Below, piece by piece: positions 1-6,567 of a stretch of 10,914 nt of DNA (position 1 is the first letter of the stretch; every line of letters starts with the position of its first letter). The stretch spans positions 1 through 10,914 of the forward strand of contig JAEOUL010000107.1 of NCBI GenBank assembly GCA_016839345.1. The letters run 5' to 3'. Position numbers and translations under genes: made by a program. Origin of the DNA: Candidatus Thorarchaeota archaeon. Its GTDB lineage: Archaea > Asgardarchaeota > Thorarchaeia > Thorarchaeales > Thorarchaeaceae. The notes under the pieces were generated by a model. The model saw only the letters and a list, made by a program, of their open reading frames with translations. It did no database searches and was not told the origin of the DNA.

Positions 1-1173
1 AAATCTCGTATAACTTCGCTGGATGACATTTTTGGCGATTTTGCAGAGCTGGTCCTTGAAAACGTCACTTTGGAAATCGATGAGCTAAAACTAGCTCTGC
101 GACCTGCAGTCCAACAAATGGCAAGGGCCGCAACGCAACAAGCTCTAGCCCTACCTAAATCACTCATATCATCCTCGGTCACACCCCCTCTAGGTGAGTA
201 TACCCAAGACATTCAAGAAATTACTTTGGGTGCTACTAAGGGACAAGGTGGAACACGGGGAAACACAGTGACAATTGGAGGGCATACAGCTCCAGCATGG
301 GATTTGTTTCAAGCGCCACCCAAACACCCGCCAATCATTGCTGCAGATGTTTTTGATATGCCTATTTCACTCGCAAAGGCAGTGAAGACACACTACAAAG
401 ACGTCCTTGATGATCCAGCGGAATGGGCAAAGCTTGTTGTTGACAAGTTTGGAGCAGATGTTGTAACACTTCACCTCATCAGTACTGACCGCCAACTTGG
501 TGACACATCGCCAAATGACGCCGCGAAGACCATTGAAGAAGTACTTCAGGCTGTGAAAGTTCCAATTCTGATCGGTTCTGCAGGGGACCCTGAAAAGGAT
601 GGACCTGTATTAGCAAAAGCTGCAGAGGTCTGTGAGGGTGAGAGAACACTGCTATGCTCAGCAACAGTGGATGTATACAAACCCATAGCAGAGGCTGCTA
701 AGAAACATGACCAAGTTGTGCTATCTTGGACATCTATCGATATCAACCAACAGAAAGAACTCAATCGAAGACTGTTTGAATGGCTATCACCAGAGCAAAT
801 TGTCATCGATCCTACAACTGCTGCTCTTGGTTATGGTCTTGAGTATGCATTCACCATCATGCAGAGAATGCGCCTTGGAGGACTGCTCGGAGATGATGAA
901 CTTCGATTTCCTATTAGCTCTGGAACGACAAATGCCTGGGCTGCGAGAGAGGCTTGGTTAAACGATCCAGCGCTGGGTCCAAGAGAACTTCGTGGTCCCA
1001 TTTGGGAAAGTGTAACCGCATTGGCATTGCTTCTAGCAGGAAACGACCTCTTCATGATGATGCATCCTGCGGCTATCAAGACACTACATGATTTGATAGA
1101 CTGGATGAGGGAAGCACGAAAGGTCGATGATTATCCTGATTGGACTACTCTGTCCATACCGGAGGGGGTCTAA
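1..1173 (+). CDS. cdhD: CODH/ACS corrinoid iron-sulfur protein small (delta) subunit CdhD, 5' partial
   Basis: This is the delta subunit of acetyl-CoA decarbonylase/synthase. With CdhE it forms the corrinoid protein that carries the methyl group from tetrahydromethanopterin or tetrahydrofolate to the acetyl-CoA synthase subunit in the Wood-Ljungdahl pathway (cytoplasm). The frame is open from base 1, with 390 residues visible before the TAA. A TTG at 70 is only an internal Leu codon, because the 23 residues upstream (SLDDIFGDF...) read like the normal family N-terminus, so probably only a few codons are missing. Family blocks seen: GATKGQGGTRG (visible residues 77-87), VFDMPISLAKAV, HLISTD, DPTTAALGYGLEYA, SSGTTNAW and AGNDLFMMMHP, as I recall from methanogen CdhD TIM-barrel proteins. 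The stop overlaps the cdhE ATG (TAATG), indicating translational coupling. Identity is near certain; the true start is outside the window. Confidence 0.95.
   Translation, partial: KSRITSLDDIFGDFAELVLENVTLEIDELKLALRPAVQQMARAATQQALALPKSLISSSVTPPLGEYTQDIQEITLGATKGQGGTRGNTVTIGGHTAPAWDLFQAPPKHPPIIAADVFDMPISLAKAVKTHYKDVLDDPAEWAKLVVDKFGADVVTLHLISTDRQLGDTSPNDAAKTIEEVLQAVKVPILIGSAGDPEKDGPVLAKAAEVCEGERTLLCSATVDVYKPIAEAAKKHDQVVLSWTSIDINQQKELNRRLFEWLSPEQIVIDPTTAALGYGLEYAFTIMQRMRLGGLLGDDELRFPISSGTTNAWAAREAWLNDPALGPRELRGPIWESVTALALLLAGNDLFMMMHPAAIKTLHDLIDWMREARKVDDYPDWTTLSIPEGV
1161..1168 (+). promoter_or_regulatory. Shine-Dalgarno site of cdhE
   Basis: GGAGGGGG lies inside the last codons of cdhD, with a GGAGG core 7 bases before the ATG at 1173. 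It fixes the cdhE start there and not at the in-frame TTG at 1140, which lies inside cdhD. Stop/start overlap plus a strong site argues for coupled translation of the two subunits, which function 1:1. Confidence 0.8.
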
Positions 1174-2588
1174 TGGCAAAACTACCTGGCCCGCTAGAGA
1201 TCTATCCTCTTCTTCCTGGTACAAATTGCCAAGATTGTGGAGAGGCAAATTGCATGGCTTTCGCCACAAAGATGGCTGAACACACTGTGAAGCTTAAGGC
1301 ATGCACTCCACTCTATGAAGATCCAAAATATGCGAAGAAGCTTGCAAAGCTTGAAGAGCTAGTCACACCACCAGTCAGGGAAGTCACTATTGGTGTGGGT
1401 GAGTTTGCTACAAGTATAGGAGCAAAGCTTGTTCTATATAGGCACGACCTCCGATACACAAATCCAACTTCATTCTTCCTTGATGTGCCGGATAATCTTG
1501 ATACAGATGCATTCGCAAAGCGAGTCAAGGAAATTGAAGACTGGACCTACATGTACATTGGAACGAATCTGCGATTGGACGGGATTGCCCTCCGAGGTGT
1601 TTCTCAAGATCCACAAACATTCGCAAAAGCAGCAAAGAATCTAGCAGAGATTACAAAATGGCCAATCATTCTTTGTTCACTTCAACCAGAAATGCTAGCT
1701 GCAGCGGCAAAGGTAATTGCAGACAAGCGGCCACTCCTTTATGCAGCCACCCTAGATACATGGGCAGAAGTTGGTGAAATTGCTGTAAAGCACAATCTAC
1801 CACTCGTCGCATATGCACCAGGCAATTTAGACAATCTAGCTACGTTGACGAATACTCTGCGTGCATTGGGTGTAAAAGAACTCGTCCTTGATCCAGGAAC
1901 TGCGTCAAAGGCAGGTCTTGGACACACCGTTAACAACTTCACTCAGCTAAGACGTTCAGCTATAATTAAAGAGAATGAGCTTCTCGGGTATCCGTTGCTC
2001 TGTGCTCCGATTGCAGTGTGGGCAGATCATAGAGAAGGTGAGGCTCCAGAGCTGACAAAGTGGGACGAAGTCCTTACTGCGGCTGCCATGATTGTGAGAT
2101 ATTCAGATATTCTCATTCTGCATAGTGCGGACATGTGGACTAACTTGCCATTGACGTTCTTACGTAGTAATCTCTACACAGATCCTGTCAAACCTGTAGC
2201 TGTTGAAGCGGGACTCCAAATCTTTGGAGAGGTGGATGAGAACTCGCCAGTTATGTACACGACAAACTTTGCATTAACATACTTTACTGTAGAAAGCGAC
2301 ATCAAACAAGCAGGAGTTACTTCTTACCTTGTTGTGGTTGACACAGAGGGAATGAGTGTTCAATCAGCAGTTGCTGGAAGAAAACTGACTGCTGAGAAAG
2401 TCGCGGAAGCCCTAGAAGAAACTGGTATTGCTGACAAGGTGAAGCACAGAATTCTCATTAGCCCAGGAATGGCGGCGAGGATTAGTGGTGAAACTGAAGA
2501 GGCAAGTGGATGGACCATTAAAGTTGGTCCAAAGGATTCGAGTGGAATTGGAAAATATCTACAAGAAGCGAAATGGAAAGAAGATTAA
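1173..2588 (+). CDS. cdhE: CODH/ACS corrinoid iron-sulfur protein large (gamma) subunit CdhE
   Basis: 471 residues from the ATG at 1173. CdhE is the large subunit of the corrinoid iron-sulfur protein; it binds the cobamide and one [4Fe-4S] cluster used to reactivate Co(II), and partners CdhD. The N-terminal cluster motif is intact: Cys19, Cys22, Cys27 and Cys44 in the pattern C-x2-C-x4-C-x16-C. A TIM-barrel region follows (about residues 90-320, with VLDPGTASKAGLGHT), then the C-terminal corrinoid-binding domain (about 330-471) with the family blocks YTTNFALTYFTVESDI, YLVVVDTEGMSV and ISPGMAARISGE. Length is normal for the family. It overlaps cdhD by one base and is followed 49 bases later by the cooC-like gene, so the three are probably one transcript. 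No defect is seen. Confidence 0.96.
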   Translation: MAKLPGPLEIYPLLPGTNCQDCGEANCMAFATKMAEHTVKLKACTPLYEDPKYAKKLAKLEELVTPPVREVTIGVGEFATSIGAKLVLYRHDLRYTNPTSFFLDVPDNLDTDAFAKRVKEIEDWTYMYIGTNLRLDGIALRGVSQDPQTFAKAAKNLAEITKWPIILCSLQPEMLAAAAKVIADKRPLLYAATLDTWAEVGEIAVKHNLPLVAYAPGNLDNLATLTNTLRALGVKELVLDPGTASKAGLGHTVNNFTQLRRSAIIKENELLGYPLLCAPIAVWADHREGEAPELTKWDEVLTAAAMIVRYSDILILHSADMWTNLPLTFLRSNLYTDPVKPVAVEAGLQIFGEVDENSPVMYTTNFALTYFTVESDIKQAGVTSYLVVVDTEGMSVQSAVAGRKLTAEKVAEALEETGIADKVKHRILISPGMAARISGETEEASGWTIKVGPKDSSGIGKYLQEAKWKED

Positions 2589-2637
2589 CTGCTACATCCC
2601 AAGACTGATGTTGGCAAATATCTAGAGAGAAAATGCC

Positions 2638-3447
2638 ATGAGAGACCGTTTAGTAGTTTCGGTAGCTGGAAAAGGAGGCGTTGGAAAGACTACTACCTCC
2701 GCCTTGCTCTCAAGAGCAGTTATTGAGATGACAAAAAGAAGCTTGCTCGTAGTTGATGCAGATCCAGTCATGAATCTCCCACGAGCTCTTGGTGTTGAAA
2801 TACCAATGTCAGTAGGAGCTATAGCAACAAGGCTTCGCAAGAGTATCGATGATGGATCCTTAGGAGGTGAGATTGCTAAGCAGGATGTGCTTGAAGGAGA
2901 GATCTTTGAGTCCCTTGTAGAAGGGGAGAAGTTTGATTTCTTAGCAATGGGTCGAACTGAGGGAGAGGGTTGCTATTGTTACGTGAACCGACTTCTCACA
3001 CAGATTTTGGATACTCTGAGTAAGAATTACGAGATCACTCTTATGGACATGAGTGCCGGACTGGAACATCTTAGTCGAAGAACAAATCGAAATGTGGATG
3101 TCCTAGTCATCGTAATAGACCCATCACGGGCGGCTTTCGAGGCAGCTGTGAGAATCAGAGATCTAGCAAAAGAAGTTCACATCGACTTCAAGAAAGTAGT
3201 TATTGTAGGAAATCGTTTTCCGTCAGGTATGGAAGAAGAGCTCAGGGATAGGCTCGAAGAAGTAGGCCTCCCACTCTTTGGGACGATACCTAATGATGAT
3301 GAGCTTTCAAAAGCAAACTATCTTGGGAAACCTCTGACTGAGCTTCCTCCGGATAGCCCTGCAGTGAAAGCTGTTGAAGAAATCGCAGAAAAACTGGGAC
3401 TTCTCAGTGAAGCAACTATGTTGAAGCTTCTTGGGAAAAACCCATAG
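2638..3447 (+). CDS. cooC: CooC/AcsF-type nickel-insertion ATPase
   Basis: 269-residue MinD/SIMIBI-class P-loop ATPase. The deviant Walker A motif GKGGVGKTT is at residues 11-19, a DADP switch motif at 40-43, a Walker B-like D137 in MDMSAGLEHLSRRT, and a base-contacting Asn192 in VGNRF. The diagnostic feature is GCYCYVNRLL with Cys112 and Cys114, the CxC pair that in CooC proteins bridges the dimer and binds Ni or Zn. The family uses ATP hydrolysis to load nickel into the CODH C-cluster or the ACS A-cluster. Position directly downstream of cdhE supports a maturation role for this operon. The ATG at 2638 is chosen; the ATG five bases upstream is out of frame. Which Ni enzyme it serves (CODH or ACS) cannot be told from sequence. 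Confidence 0.92.
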   Translation: MRDRLVVSVAGKGGVGKTTTSALLSRAVIEMTKRSLLVVDADPVMNLPRALGVEIPMSVGAIATRLRKSIDDGSLGGEIAKQDVLEGEIFESLVEGEKFDFLAMGRTEGEGCYCYVNRLLTQILDTLSKNYEITLMDMSAGLEHLSRRTNRNVDVLVIVIDPSRAAFEAAVRIRDLAKEVHIDFKKVVIVGNRFPSGMEEELRDRLEEVGLPLFGTIPNDDELSKANYLGKPLTELPPDSPAVKAVEEIAEKLGLLSEATMLKLLGKNP

Positions 3448-3476
3448 AATCATGAGGAACTGTTACAACAAGCAGA

Positions 3477-3483
3477 AGAAGGT
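3477..3483 (+). promoter_or_regulatory. Shine-Dalgarno site of the CoA-transferase/GNAT gene
   Basis: AGAAGGT ends 8 bases before the ATG at 3492. I see no convincing TATA box in the 44 bases after the preceding stop, so the gene is probably read from the cdh transcript. Confidence 0.5.
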
Positions 3484-3491
3484 ATTCCAAA

Positions 3492-5378
3492 ATGGTCGAA
3501 GGAACTTGGACTGAGAAGTACAAGGATAAGATTGTTACAAGTACTGAGGCCATAAGGAAAATCCAAAGAGGGCAGCGAATCTTTCTTGGTACAGGATGCG
3601 GAGTGCCTTCTCATCTTGTACAAGAACTAGTAAAGAATGCAAATCGGATGTCTGACAATGAGATAGTCCATCTGTTTACCTTAGGGAATACGCCATCCGC
3701 AGATCCTAAGTTTCAAGAACAATTCAGACATAACACATTCTTTGTTTCTGATAATATTCGTGAGGCTGTGAGAGAAGGGAGAGCTGACTATACTCCAGCA
3801 TACCTTTCGGACATTCCACTGTTCTTTAACACAGGAAAGATACCACTTGATGTAGCTCTAGTACAGGTTAGTCCACCAGATGAATATGGCTACTGTTCAC
3901 TTGGAATTTCTGTCGATGTAACCAAGACAGGAGTAGATAATTCTGATTTAGTTATAGCTCAAGTGAATGAGAATATGCCAGTGACTCAAGGAGATTCGTA
4001 TGTAAGCGTAAGGGACATTGACTATCTCGTTCCTTATACTGAACCGCTTTTAGAGTTTGAATCACCGATAGTCAGTGAACGGTGTCGTAGAATTGGAGAA
4101 TACACTGCAAAGTTAATTGAGAATGAATCGACCATTTCAGTTGGAATTGATGCAATCTCTAATGCAGTTACTGAGAGTCTAATTAAATCCGAAGTTCGAG
4201 ATTTAGGATTTCATGGAGAAACCTTCAATGACATTATGATAGACATGATTGAGAGCGGAGTTGTCACAAATCGGAAAAAGAGTATAAACAAAGGAAAAGT
4301 GATTGCTAGTTTTGCAATGGGCACAAAGCGACTCTATGATTATGTCAACAACAATCCATTCTTTGAATTCAGGGAAACATCCTATGTCAATGACGCAGCG
4401 ATAATCGCAAAGAACAACAAAATGATTGCAATCAATAGTGCATTTGAAGTGGATCTGACAGGTCAAGTATGTTCGGATTCTATAGGTCATGAGTTCTATA
4501 GTGGCATAGTTGGTCAGGTTGACTTCATTCGCGGTGCATCCGAATCAGTTGGCGGAAAATCAATCATATGCCTCAAATCAACAGCAATGAATGGAAAGGT
4601 TTCCAGGATTGTATCTCATCTTAGTAAAGGAGCAGGTGTTGTAACAACTAGGGGCGACGTAGATGTTGTCATCACTGAGTATGGTCTCGCAACATTGAGG
4701 GGAAGATCAATTCGTGAACGGGTTTTATCACTTATTGCAATAGCACATCCTGATTTCAGGAATGAGTTGCTTGAAGCTGCAAAAGAAATGAAATACGTGT
4801 TTGAAGATCAAGTTCCCTTCATAGCTCGTGGAACATATTTCCCTGTGGAGTATGAAGCTCATAGAGTGTTTGAAGGACCAAGGGGACCTATCAACGTAAA
4901 CGTGAGATTGATTCGTCCTGACGATACTGACAGAATCAAGAGCCTTTTCTATGGACTGAGTGAGGAGTCAATATTCTTTAGATTTCTGACTCCATTGAAG
5001 AGTCTACGAAGACAAACTCTACAGGAGTTCTATCATGTCGATCAGGATAGAGACATATCTCTAGTGGGCGTAGTCAACGCTAATGAAGAACCAGAGTGTG
5101 AAGAGATAATTGCTGCAGGAAGATATCTGCTTGACAGAAGTAAGAACCAAGCAGAGTTCGCTTTACTGGTCAAGGATGAATTCCAGAATAGAGGTATAGG
5201 CACATTTCTTCTAAATCAGATGATGCGAATCGCAAAAAGCAAGGGTGTTCAGGCATTCGTGGCCTATGTGCATCCAAAGAATGTGCCAATGATTAATTTC
5301 ATTCATAAAACTGGCAAGGTCATAGAGAGCAAGCTGAATATGGAAGATGACCAGTACTCGTTCCTACTGAGGCTCTGA
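3492..5378 (+). CDS. Acetyl-CoA hydrolase/4-hydroxybutyrate CoA-transferase-like protein with C-terminal GNAT domain
   Basis: 628 residues with two fused parts. Residues 1-460 are a family I CoA-transferase of the acetyl-CoA hydrolase/4-hydroxybutyrate CoA-transferase group: GTGCGVPSHLV (33-43), PLDVALVQVSPPDEYGYCSLG (near 118-138), LGFHGETF with Glu243 at the position of the catalytic Glu of AbfT-type enzymes, and SGIVGQVDFIRGA (337-349). Residues about 470-628 are a GNAT acetyltransferase domain with acetyl-CoA motif A as QNRGIG (565-570) and a VHPKN segment. The first part should exchange CoA between acetyl-CoA and a carboxylate through a glutamyl-CoA intermediate; the second should acetylate an amine, possibly a protein lysine. 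I recall this fusion from some bacteria. The gene follows cooC by 44 bases, so a role in disposing of or sensing acetyl-CoA from CODH/ACS is a reasonable inference. Substrates are unknown. Confidence 0.88.
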   Translation: MVEGTWTEKYKDKIVTSTEAIRKIQRGQRIFLGTGCGVPSHLVQELVKNANRMSDNEIVHLFTLGNTPSADPKFQEQFRHNTFFVSDNIREAVREGRADYTPAYLSDIPLFFNTGKIPLDVALVQVSPPDEYGYCSLGISVDVTKTGVDNSDLVIAQVNENMPVTQGDSYVSVRDIDYLVPYTEPLLEFESPIVSERCRRIGEYTAKLIENESTISVGIDAISNAVTESLIKSEVRDLGFHGETFNDIMIDMIESGVVTNRKKSINKGKVIASFAMGTKRLYDYVNNNPFFEFRETSYVNDAAIIAKNNKMIAINSAFEVDLTGQVCSDSIGHEFYSGIVGQVDFIRGASESVGGKSIICLKSTAMNGKVSRIVSHLSKGAGVVTTRGDVDVVITEYGLATLRGRSIRERVLSLIAIAHPDFRNELLEAAKEMKYVFEDQVPFIARGTYFPVEYEAHRVFEGPRGPINVNVRLIRPDDTDRIKSLFYGLSEESIFFRFLTPLKSLRRQTLQEFYHVDQDRDISLVGVVNANEEPECEEIIAAGRYLLDRSKNQAEFALLVKDEFQNRGIGTFLLNQMMRIAKSKGVQAFVAYVHPKNVPMINFIHKTGKVIESKLNMEDDQYSFLLRL

Positions 5379-5399
5379 CCTGTTGCGTTAAGCTTTTCA

Positions 5400-5406
5400 T
5401 TTTTAT
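5400..5406 (+). promoter_or_regulatory. Probable TATA box for the small membrane protein gene
   Basis: TTTTTAT in a T-rich stretch (5394-5406) after the CoA-transferase stop. A start about 25 bases downstream would fall near 5429, just ahead of the ATG at 5433, suggesting a very short leader. The same T-run may also end transcription of the upstream operon. Confidence 0.4.
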
Positions 5407-5432
5407 CAAGAGATATGTGGGTTGTAGATGCA

Positions 5433-5687
5433 ATGTCAGAAGAAATACAAAAGGAAGAATTAAGGAACACGTATCACAAGGTCTGGATTCTTCTTACATT
5501 AATATTAACTCCATTTACTGCATGGCTATTTGTTACGATGGGAGTTCTTCTTATAGACCCAGTCTTGGCAATCATTGATGGACTCTTTGTTGCTATTGTT
5601 TACATTGGTTACATAACCTGCAAAAATAATCTTAGATTTAAGGCACAAAAGAGTGCTCCAATGGCTGAGAGTGTTAGTAACCTGTAG
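5433..5687 (+). CDS. Small two-helix membrane protein of unknown function
   Basis: 84 residues from the ATG at 5433; an in-frame ATG at 5415 would add six residues but lies too close to the TATA-like box at 5400-5406. The protein has a charged N-terminus (residues 1-16), two hydrophobic segments (about 17-41 and 43-63) separated by an Asp-Pro turn, and a basic then polar tail (64-84). It should be an integral membrane hairpin with both ends on the same, probably cytoplasmic, side (the positive charges after helix two support this). I do not recognise a family. It is separated from the cdh-type operon by a T-rich gap and ends 6 bases from a possible converging minus-strand ORF. Confidence 0.65.
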   Translation: MSEEIQKEELRNTYHKVWILLTLILTPFTAWLFVTMGVLLIDPVLAIIDGLFVAIVYIGYITCKNNLRFKAQKSAPMAESVSNL

Positions 5688-5693
5688 CAGTAA

Positions 5694-5876
5694 TCACTTG
5701 AACCGCCACTTATCGATCTTTGAACGCTTTCGACGATTCTTGGTGGATTTTTTCAGTTGTTCAACTTTATTCATCCATCTTGTCCGAGCATAGATAATTG
5801 GATAACCAGGTTCAATCAGATAATCAGTGGTTATTTTCTTGCGTTCAGCTTTTTTATTATCAGACTTGCGGACCAT
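5694..5876 (-). CDS. Possible small basic protein, unknown
   Basis: 60-residue reading frame, very rich in Lys and Arg, with the only low-charge stretch in the middle (DYLIEPGYPIIYARTRW, about residues 18-34) and a strongly basic C-terminus. I recognise no family. In favour: it fits neatly, converging on the preceding gene with a 6-base gap, and a TATA-like TTAAATAAC lies upstream on the minus strand (within 5925-5934), which would give a leader of about 29 bases. Against: it is short, there is no Shine-Dalgarno site ahead of the ATG, and it lies beside the broken nitrilase gene. It could be an RNA-binding peptide, a ribosome-associated protein or a chance frame. Confidence 0.35.
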   Translation of the reverse strand: MVRKSDNKKAERKKITTDYLIEPGYPIIYARTRWMNKVEQLKKSTKNRRKRSKIDKWRFK

Positions 5877-5972
5877 TAGTTTTCATGTGGTAGTTATGCG
5901 TGAAAGCTTTAGGTTCTTTTGTTTGTTATTTAACAATAGTAATTTACAGAACCGTTCATCAGCAACAAAGGT

Positions 5973-6191
5973 CTAAATCATATATGAAGGGAAACTAGTA
6001 CGGTTACGACGTTTAGAGAATGATGACACCTCTTCATACAAATCAAAATAATATCCAGAATTCGCCATTTCTGGGAGAACTAACACATCCACGCAGTTCT
6101 CTTTAGCAATATCAAGTAGTTCCATAGCCTGCTTCACATTGAAATCAATATCCCCAAGCTTCAATTCCATTTGTGCAAGACCTAATCGCAT
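5973..6191 (-). pseudogene. Truncated nitrilase/carbon-nitrogen hydrolase, N-terminal fragment
   Basis: The 72-codon frame begins like a carbon-nitrogen hydrolase: MRLGLAQMELKLGDIDFNVK, then VDVLVLPEMANSGYYFDLYEEV, with Glu41 in LPEMANSGY matching the first catalytic residue. Family resemblance stops near residue 58, and a 14-residue unrelated tail reaches a stop. Full members are about 260-300 residues; the catalytic Lys and Cys are absent. I checked the other two minus-strand frames after the break and saw no continuing nitrilase sequence, so this looks like a deletion or rearrangement and not a simple frameshift. A TATA-like box at 6211-6220 is still placed for leaderless transcription, suggesting recent loss. 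A functional short peptide is unlikely. Confidence 0.75.
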
Positions 6192-6210
6192 TTGGTGATC
6201 CCATCCGCTG

Positions 6211-6220
6211 ATTATTTAGA
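6211..6220 (-). promoter_or_regulatory. TATA-like box of the nitrilase remnant
   Basis: Read on the minus strand it is TCTAAATAAT, about 25 bases before the ATG at 6191, the spacing expected of an archaeal promoter giving a leaderless mRNA. It appears intact although the gene it serves is truncated. Confidence 0.4.
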
Positions 6221-6361
6221 ATCAGTAGACTCGTAGTTCTTACTATAACATTACCATTTCAGCAGGACCCGAACCATTTGAGTAGTTCTAGAAGGATAAG
6301 CTAATAAGCTAAATACATAGTGAGTGAAATTGCCACAATACTTCTGGTATCGTTACGCTAT

Positions 6362-6465
6362 GGCCCAAGTGGTGTAAGACTTTAGAGAGTTCTCTATTGT
6401 GTAAAGTGGCAACATCAAGGATTGTGGCTCCTTGGCCGGGGGTTCGATTCCCCCCTTGGGCCCCA
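6362..6465 (+). tRNA. tRNA-His (anticodon GTG) with about 27 extra bases in the D-loop
   Basis: All arms can be drawn. Acceptor GCCCAAG (6363-6369) pairs with CTTGGGC (6455-6461); D-stem GTGT (6372-6375) with ACAT (6412-6415); anticodon stem AAGGA (6417-6421) with TCCTT (6429-6433) around loop TTGTGGC, anticodon GTG at 6424-6426; T-stem GGGGG (6438-6442) with CCCCC (6450-6454) around TTCGATT. His identity is doubly supported: G at 6362 is an encoded G-1 and 6462 is the discriminator C73. CCA is encoded (6463-6465). The D-loop spans 6376-6411, 36 bases against the usual 8-11, so an intron is likely; removing 27 bases between the two GTGTAA copies leaves a 9-base loop. A short T-run follows (6467-6470). 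Confidence 0.92.
6372..6404 (+). other. Intron-like insertion in the D-loop of tRNA-His
   Basis: GTGTAA occurs at 6372-6377 and again at 6399-6404, so loss of any 27-base register between them gives the same normal D-arm with loop AAAGTGGCA. Within the insert ACTTTA (6379-6384) pairs perfectly with TAAAGT (6402-6407), enclosing a second hairpin TAGAGA (6383-6388)/TCTCTA (6391-6396). I could not draw a strict 3-base bulge, 4-bp helix, 3-base bulge motif for the archaeal splicing endonuclease in any of the seven registers, so a relaxed motif or a different excision mechanism would be needed. Exact ends are unknown. Confidence 0.6.
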
Positions 6466-6499
6466 CTTTTGACCTGGAATAGCTCCTCCTCAGACAAGG

Positions 6500-6506
6500 T
6501 TATAAG
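6500..6506 (+). promoter_or_regulatory. Possible TATA box of the MFS gene
   Basis: TTATAAG in a gene-free stretch after the tRNA. A start near 6530 would leave a leader of under 40 bases carrying GAAGGAG at 6551-6557. Confidence 0.4.
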
Positions 6507-6550
6507 CTTTCGAAAAGCCACCACCAACTCGAGGCGTTTCTTATCACAAT

Positions 6551-6557
6551 GAAGGAG
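6551..6557 (+). promoter_or_regulatory. Shine-Dalgarno site deciding the MFS start
   Basis: GAAGGAG lies 10 bases before the ATG at 6568 but only one base before the in-frame TTG at 6559, so the ATG is the better start. Confidence 0.65.
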
Positions 6558-6567
6558 CTTGTCGGCT

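Noticed and set aside
70..72. TTG as the start of CdhD
   Set aside because: The frame is open to the left edge and the upstream residues match the family N-terminus, so this is an internal Leu codon.
1140..1172. TTG-initiated 11-residue extension of CdhE
   Set aside because: It overlaps cdhD coding sequence and has no ribosome site; the ATG at 1173 has a strong GGAGG.
4203..4490. 95-codon minus-strand frame inside the CoA-transferase gene
   Set aside because: It is fully antisense to a well-supported gene and Cys/His content looks random; a shadow frame.
6261..6280. GGACCCGAACC, resembling the T-arm of a tRNA on the minus strand
   Set aside because: No matching T-stem, acceptor or anticodon arm can be drawn around it.
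6309..6527. Minus-strand 72-codon open frame across the tRNA
   Set aside because: It is antisense to the tRNA-His gene over most of its length and resembles no protein; it is a by-product of the tRNA sequence.
6466..6567. tRNA-linked integration site (att) for a mobile element
   Set aside because: No repeat of the tRNA 3' end and no integrase or phage gene is seen elsewhere in the window.
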